From Kribbella sp. VKM Ac-2568 (GTDB taxonomy: Bacteria; Actinomycetota; Actinomycetes; Propionibacteriales; Kribbellaceae), in the NCBI RefSeq assembly GCF_004345365.1, contig NZ_SLVF01000015.1:62001-126000 (forward strand): a stretch of DNA of 64,000 nucleotides. Reading direction: 5' to 3'. Numbering within the stretch: the stretch's first letter is position 1; each line of letters begins with the position of its first letter. A program made the translations under genes and the position numbers. Positions 60,826 through 64,000 of this stretch are shown in pieces. The notes below the pieces were generated by a model. The model had not been told where the DNA came from and did no database searches. It was given only the letters and a program-made list of their open reading frames with translations.

Positions 60826-61824
60826 TTAGGGGAGGCGGATCACTTGAGCGGCGAACACCAGGCCGGCGCCGAAGCCGATGATCAGGGCGAGATCGCCGCT
60901 CTTGGCCTCACCGTTCTCGCGCATCGTGCTGATCGCGAGTGGGATCGAGGCGGCCGAGGTGTTGCCCTGCCGCTCGATGTCGCGGGCCACCTTGATCTGC
61001 TCCGGCAGCTTGAGGGTCCGGCGCATCGCGTCGGTGATCCGCATGTTCGCCTGGTGCGGAATGAACAAGTCGAGGTCCTCGGCCTTGACGCCGGCCACGT
61101 CCAGCGCCTGCTGCGCGGTCTTGGCCATCTCGAACGATGCCCAGCGGAACACCGGGTTGCCGTCCATCGTCAGGTGCGGCCACTGATAGCTTCCGGCCGC
61201 CTCCTGCCACGACTCCTTCTGGCTGATCACGTGGTGCTGGGTGCCGTCGGAGCCCCAGACGACCGGACCGATCCCCGGCTCGTCGGACGGCCCGATCACG
61301 GCAGCCCCCGCGCCGTCGGCGAAGATGAACGCCGTACCGCGGTCGGTCCGGTCGGTGATGTCGCTGAGTCGCTCGACCCCGATCACCAGCACGTACTTCG
61401 CGCTGCCGGCGCGGACCATGTCGCTGGCCAGCGAGACGCCGTAGCAGAAGCCCGCGCAGGCGGCGGAGATGTCGAAGGCGGCCGCGGTGGGGGCGCCGAC
61501 CGCGACGGCGAGCTGGGTCGCGATCGCCGGGGTCTGGTAGAGGTGCGTGACGGTGGCGACGACGACGCAGCCGATCTGGGCCGGGTCGATGCCGGAGTCG
61601 GCGAGCGCCTCCTTGGCGGCGTTCGTCGACATCATCAGGATCGTCTCGTCCTCGGACGCCCAGCGCCGCTCCTTGATCCCGGAGCGGGTCTGGATCCACT
61701 CGTCGCTGGAGTCGATCTGCTCGAGGATCTCCGCGTTGGTCACCACGCGGCGCGGCCGGTACGAACCGAGACCCAGCACCGCGGTGTGCTCGGCGCCGGT
61801 GGAGACGTTGATCTGTCCGGTCAT
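60826..61824 (-). CDS. fabH: 3-oxoacyl-ACP synthase III (KAS III)
   Basis: 332 residues. The triad is Cys123 in SAACAGFCYG, His in FIPHQANMRI and Asn in RQGNTSAASIP. It starts fatty-acid chains from acyl-CoA and malonyl-ACP; in actinomycetes it usually prefers branched starters. ATG 61824 lies one base after the fabD stop, so translation is coupled. Confidence 0.96.
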   Translation of the reverse strand: MTGQINVSTGAEHTAVLGLGSYRPRRVVTNAEILEQIDSSDEWIQTRSGIKERRWASEDETILMMSTNAAKEALADSGIDPAQIGCVVVATVTHLYQTPAIATQLAVAVGAPTAAAFDISAACAGFCYGVSLASDMVRAGSAKYVLVIGVERLSDITDRTDRGTAFIFADGAGAAVIGPSDEPGIGPVVWGSDGTQHHVISQKESWQEAAGSYQWPHLTMDGNPVFRWASFEMAKTAQQALDVAGVKAEDLDLFIPHQANMRITDAMRRTLKLPEQIKVARDIERQGNTSAASIPLAISTMRENGEAKSGDLALIIGFGAGLVFAAQVIRLP

Positions 61825-61825
61825 G

Positions 61826-63016
61826 TCAGTTCACCGCGTTCGGGTGGAGACGGACCAGCGGTTGACCGGGGGCGACCGGGTCACCCTCCTCGACCAGCCA
61901 CTCCACCACGATGCCGCCGTGCGGGGCACGGACCTCCAGCTCGTCGCGCAGACTCTTCACGGTCGCTACCACCTCTCCGGCTTCCACGGTGTCACCCGTC
62001 TCGCGCGGCACGTTCGCCGCGCGAGTGAAGGTGCCCTTCATCGGGGCGACCAGCAGCCGCCAGGTCGGCGACGCGTCGATCTCGGACGGACTGCCGTGCT
62101 TGTCGACGAACGCGCGGGCGTCGTCGAGCTGGTCCGGCGTCTTCAGGGCGAAGGTCTCGACACCCTTCAGGGCGCGCTTGGCGATCCCGGTGAGCGTGCC
62201 GGCCGGGGTCATCTCGAGGATGCCGGTGACCTGCAGGTCGGCCATCGTCTGCATGCACAGGTCCCAGCGGACCGGGGCGTTGACCTGCTGCACCAGGCGG
62301 CGCAGTACATCGCGGCCGTCGTGCACGATCTGGCCGTCGCGGTTCGAGATCAGCCTGCTGCGCGGGTCGTGCGTGGTGATGGAGCGGGCGTAGCCGGCCA
62401 GCGTCTGGACGGCAGGCTCCATGTGCTTGGTGTGGAAGGCGCCGGCGACCGAGAGCGGAATCAGCCGGGTCTTGGCCGGCGGGTCTTCGGCCAGAGCGGC
62501 CAGCTCCTCGACCGTGCCGGCGGCGACGATCTGGCCCGGGCCGTTGTCGTTGGCGGGGGTCAGACCGTACTGCTCCAGCTTGGCCAGGATCTCGTCGCGA
62601 TCCCCGCCGAGCACCGCGGTCATCGAGGTGGCGGTCAGCGCGGCGGCCGAGGCCATCGCCTTGCCGCGCTCGCGGACCAGCACCATCGCCTGCTCGGCGC
62701 TGATCACCCCGGCGCCGACGGCGGCGGCGATCTCACCGACGCTGTGGCCGGCCAGCGCGCCCATCTTGGTGAACGCGTCGCCCGGATGCGGGAACACCGC
62801 CAGCGCGGCCAGCATGCTGGACGCGACCAGCAGCGGCTGCGCGATCGCGGTGTCGCGGATCGTGTCGGCGTCGGCCTTGGTGCCGTAGTGGGCGAGGTCG
62901 AGACCGGCCACCGCGGACAGCCAGTGCAGCCGGTTCTCGAAGACTGGGTCCTCGAGCCACGGCTCGAGGAAACCTGGGGACTGGGCGCCCTGCCCGGGCG
63001 CGACGATGACGAGCAC
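61826..63016 (-). CDS. fabD: Malonyl-CoA:ACP transacylase fused to a non-biotinylable biotinyl/lipoyl-like domain
   Basis: 396 residues, about 80 longer than a usual FabD. The transacylase has PGQG at 7-10, nucleophile Ser92 in AGHSVGE, Arg117 and His195 in AGAFHTKHM. Residues 320-392 form an extra barrel-sandwich domain (LLVAPMKGTFTRA; GDTVEAGEVVATVKSLRDEL; VRAPHGGIVVEWLVEEGDPV). Aligned with biotin carriers, the AMKM lysine position is Arg357, so it cannot be biotinylated. GTG 63016 follows AGGGAGAG. First gene of the operon, with a palindromic FasR-like site upstream. Confidence 0.92.
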   Translation of the reverse strand: MLVIVAPGQGAQSPGFLEPWLEDPVFENRLHWLSAVAGLDLAHYGTKADADTIRDTAIAQPLLVASSMLAALAVFPHPGDAFTKMGALAGHSVGEIAAAVGAGVISAEQAMVLVRERGKAMASAAALTATSMTAVLGGDRDEILAKLEQYGLTPANDNGPGQIVAAGTVEELAALAEDPPAKTRLIPLSVAGAFHTKHMEPAVQTLAGYARSITTHDPRSRLISNRDGQIVHDGRDVLRRLVQQVNAPVRWDLCMQTMADLQVTGILEMTPAGTLTGIAKRALKGVETFALKTPDQLDDARAFVDKHGSPSEIDASPTWRLLVAPMKGTFTRAANVPRETGDTVEAGEVVATVKSLRDELEVRAPHGGIVVEWLVEEGDPVAPGQPLVRLHPNAVN

Positions 63017-63050
63017 GTGACAACTCTCCCTGAGTCAGGCTGTCCGTGGG

Positions 63051-63101
63051 CTACAAAGCAGCACGAATTCTACCGGCCAGACTTTGTAGGGATCCTACAA
63101 A
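63051..63101 (-). promoter_or_regulatory. FasR-type operator and promoter of the fab operon
   Basis: TTTGTAG-GGATC-CTACAAA (63083-63101) is a near-perfect palindrome, and a further CTACAAA half-site is at 63051-63057. In the fab direction a TAGAAT -10-like hexamer lies between them (63067-63072). The activator's stop codon is inside the palindrome. Confidence 0.65.
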
Positions 63102-64000
63102 ACGTACGAACCCTGCTCCGGGTTGAGCAGGCGGCCCAGGGTCAGTGCGACACGTAACGTGAAAGCGTCTCGGGGGTTCGTCGGCGAGTAGCCCGTGATC
63201 TCGCCCACACGCTTCAACCTGTACCGGACAGTATTCGCGTGGATGAACATCGCCCGGGCCGTCGCCTCGATAGAACCACCTGAATCGAGGTACGCCGTGA
63301 CGGTGTCCAGGAGGACTCCGTCGCCCATTGTGAGCGGGCCATAGACGTCTGAGGCCAGCTGGCGCCTGGCATGCCCGTCTCCCGACAGGGATCGCTCGGG
63401 CAGGAGTTCATCGGCTTGCACCGGTCTCGGAGCACCTGGCCACGCGGGTGCCGCGCGGAGCCCGGCGACCGCCGCGCGGGCCGAGGTGACGGCCGACATC
63501 AGGTCTTTCACGACCGGCCCGACGACGATCGGACCCGGTCCGAACCACTCGGCGAGCTTTTGTACGATCTCGACAGGTTTACTCGTACCACCGAGTACTA
63601 CTACCAGTCGATCGCCCTGCATCGCGCACAGAGCGTCAGCACCCGCCTCCCGCGCAGCATGCCGGACCGAGTCCGCCACGTTGGTGCTACCACTCTCGGC
63701 TGAGGGAGCCCGGCCGACGACTACAGCGACCTCGGTCGACCCCGTAGTACCGGAGCCGGTCCAGCCGAGGGCGGAAGCTCTGGAGCGCACGGATTCGTCT
63801 GCTTCACCACGGATCACGGAGTCGACCACTAGGGCCTCGAGCCGGGCGTCCCAGGCGCCGCGCATCTCCGCCGCCTGGGCGTAGACGGTCGCGGCCGCGA
63901 AGGCGACCTCGCGGGCGTAGCGCTGCATCGCCTCGCGCACCACCGGTACGTCGTCCTCGGGGAGCAGGTCACCGATCGTGTTCTCGATCATCTCGATCGT
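63095..64000 (-). CDS. fasR: FasR-like PucR-family regulator of fatty-acid synthesis (5' end outside window)
   Basis: At least 302 residues, open to the right edge; full relatives are near 400. The end carries the PucR HTH (ARAMFIHANTVRYRLKRVGEITGYSPTNPRDAF), and a GGDEF-like/CdaR middle region precedes it (AVVVGRAP...GDRLVVVLGG). Position directly before fabD matches FasR of Streptomyces, which activates the fabD operon. The symbol is based on synteny and family. The gene ends inside the palindrome it may bind. Confidence 0.85.
   Translation of the reverse strand, partial: TIEMIENTIGDLLPEDDVPVVREAMQRYAREVAFAAATVYAQAAEMRGAWDARLEALVVDSVIRGEADESVRSRASALGWTGSGTTGSTEVAVVVGRAPSAESGSTNVADSVRHAAREAGADALCAMQGDRLVVVLGGTSKPVEIVQKLAEWFGPGPIVVGPVVKDLMSAVTSARAAVAGLRAAPAWPGAPRPVQADELLPERSLSGDGHARRQLASDVYGPLTMGDGVLLDTVTAYLDSGGSIEATARAMFIHANTVRYRLKRVGEITGYSPTNPRDAFTLRVALTLGRLLNPEQGSYVL

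Overview
The window reads as chromosomal DNA of a high-GC actinomycete. GTG starts are common, stop/start overlaps of the TGATG and GTGA type are frequent, and the fatty-acid cluster has the actinobacterial order fasR-fabD-fabH-acpP-fabF-accD. Abundant aldo/keto reductases, a DUF3145 gene, a CBU_0592 gene and a decayed GH2/LamG gene fit a Nocardioidales soil organism such as Kribbella; that genus guess is inference. No rRNA, tRNA, transposase, integrase or CRISPR array was seen.

Layout. 0-8.4 kb: end of a secreted propeller-like protein, DinB/DUF664, aldo/keto reductase, DUF5995, a membrane metalloprotease, a 1.2 kb gene-poor stretch with three repeat types and a dead GNAT fragment, an S41-type protease and a small lipoprotein. 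8.6-19.5 kb: PAP2 phosphatase, a carbonic anhydrase relic fused behind an enolase-superfamily gene, an HxlR-controlled oxidoreductase group, a MarR gene with three operator-like palindromes in front of a quinone oxidoreductase and an SGNH hydrolase, a frameshifted secreted protein, a GNAT gene and an ArsR-AHSA1 pair. 19.6-30.4 kb: MFS exporter with divergent LysR; a type III PKS, methyltransferase and flavoprotein operon divergent from a UbiA prenyltransferase (phenolic-lipid-like cluster); PucR regulator divergent from a DadA-like dehydrogenase; an unknown membrane protein; thioredoxin.

31.6-42.1 kb: a compact eight-gene conjugation/type IV secretion-like operon (TcpC-like, small membrane protein, TcpE-like, VirB4-like ATPase with a His-rich repeat tail, VirB6/TrbL-like, second TcpC/VirB8-like protein, wall hydrolase, degenerate M48 protein). 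No relaxase, coupling protein, integrase or replication gene lies nearby. This is the strongest candidate for an undescribed system.

42.1-53 kb: two translationally coupled AlkZ-like genes, a broken TetR gene, a secreted M36-like protease, an SDR whose start codon lies inside a perfect hairpin, an S15/CocE-type hydrolase, a multiply broken GH2-LamG gene, an aldo/keto reductase, a CBU_0592 membrane protein behind a structured leader, and an anchored Pro-rich protein. 53-57 kb: MoxR-DUF58-VWA operon, then DUF3145. 57.4-64 kb: the type II fatty-acid operon read leftwards, with a FasR-type activator at the right edge and a palindrome before fabD. FabD carries an extra biotinyl/lipoyl-like domain that lacks the biotinylated lysine.

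A second theme is gene decay: at least six recognisable relics (GNAT, carbonic anhydrase, CBM, a secreted protein, TetR, GH2-LamG), mostly with internal deletions or single-base frameshifts, next to intergenic short tandem repeats.
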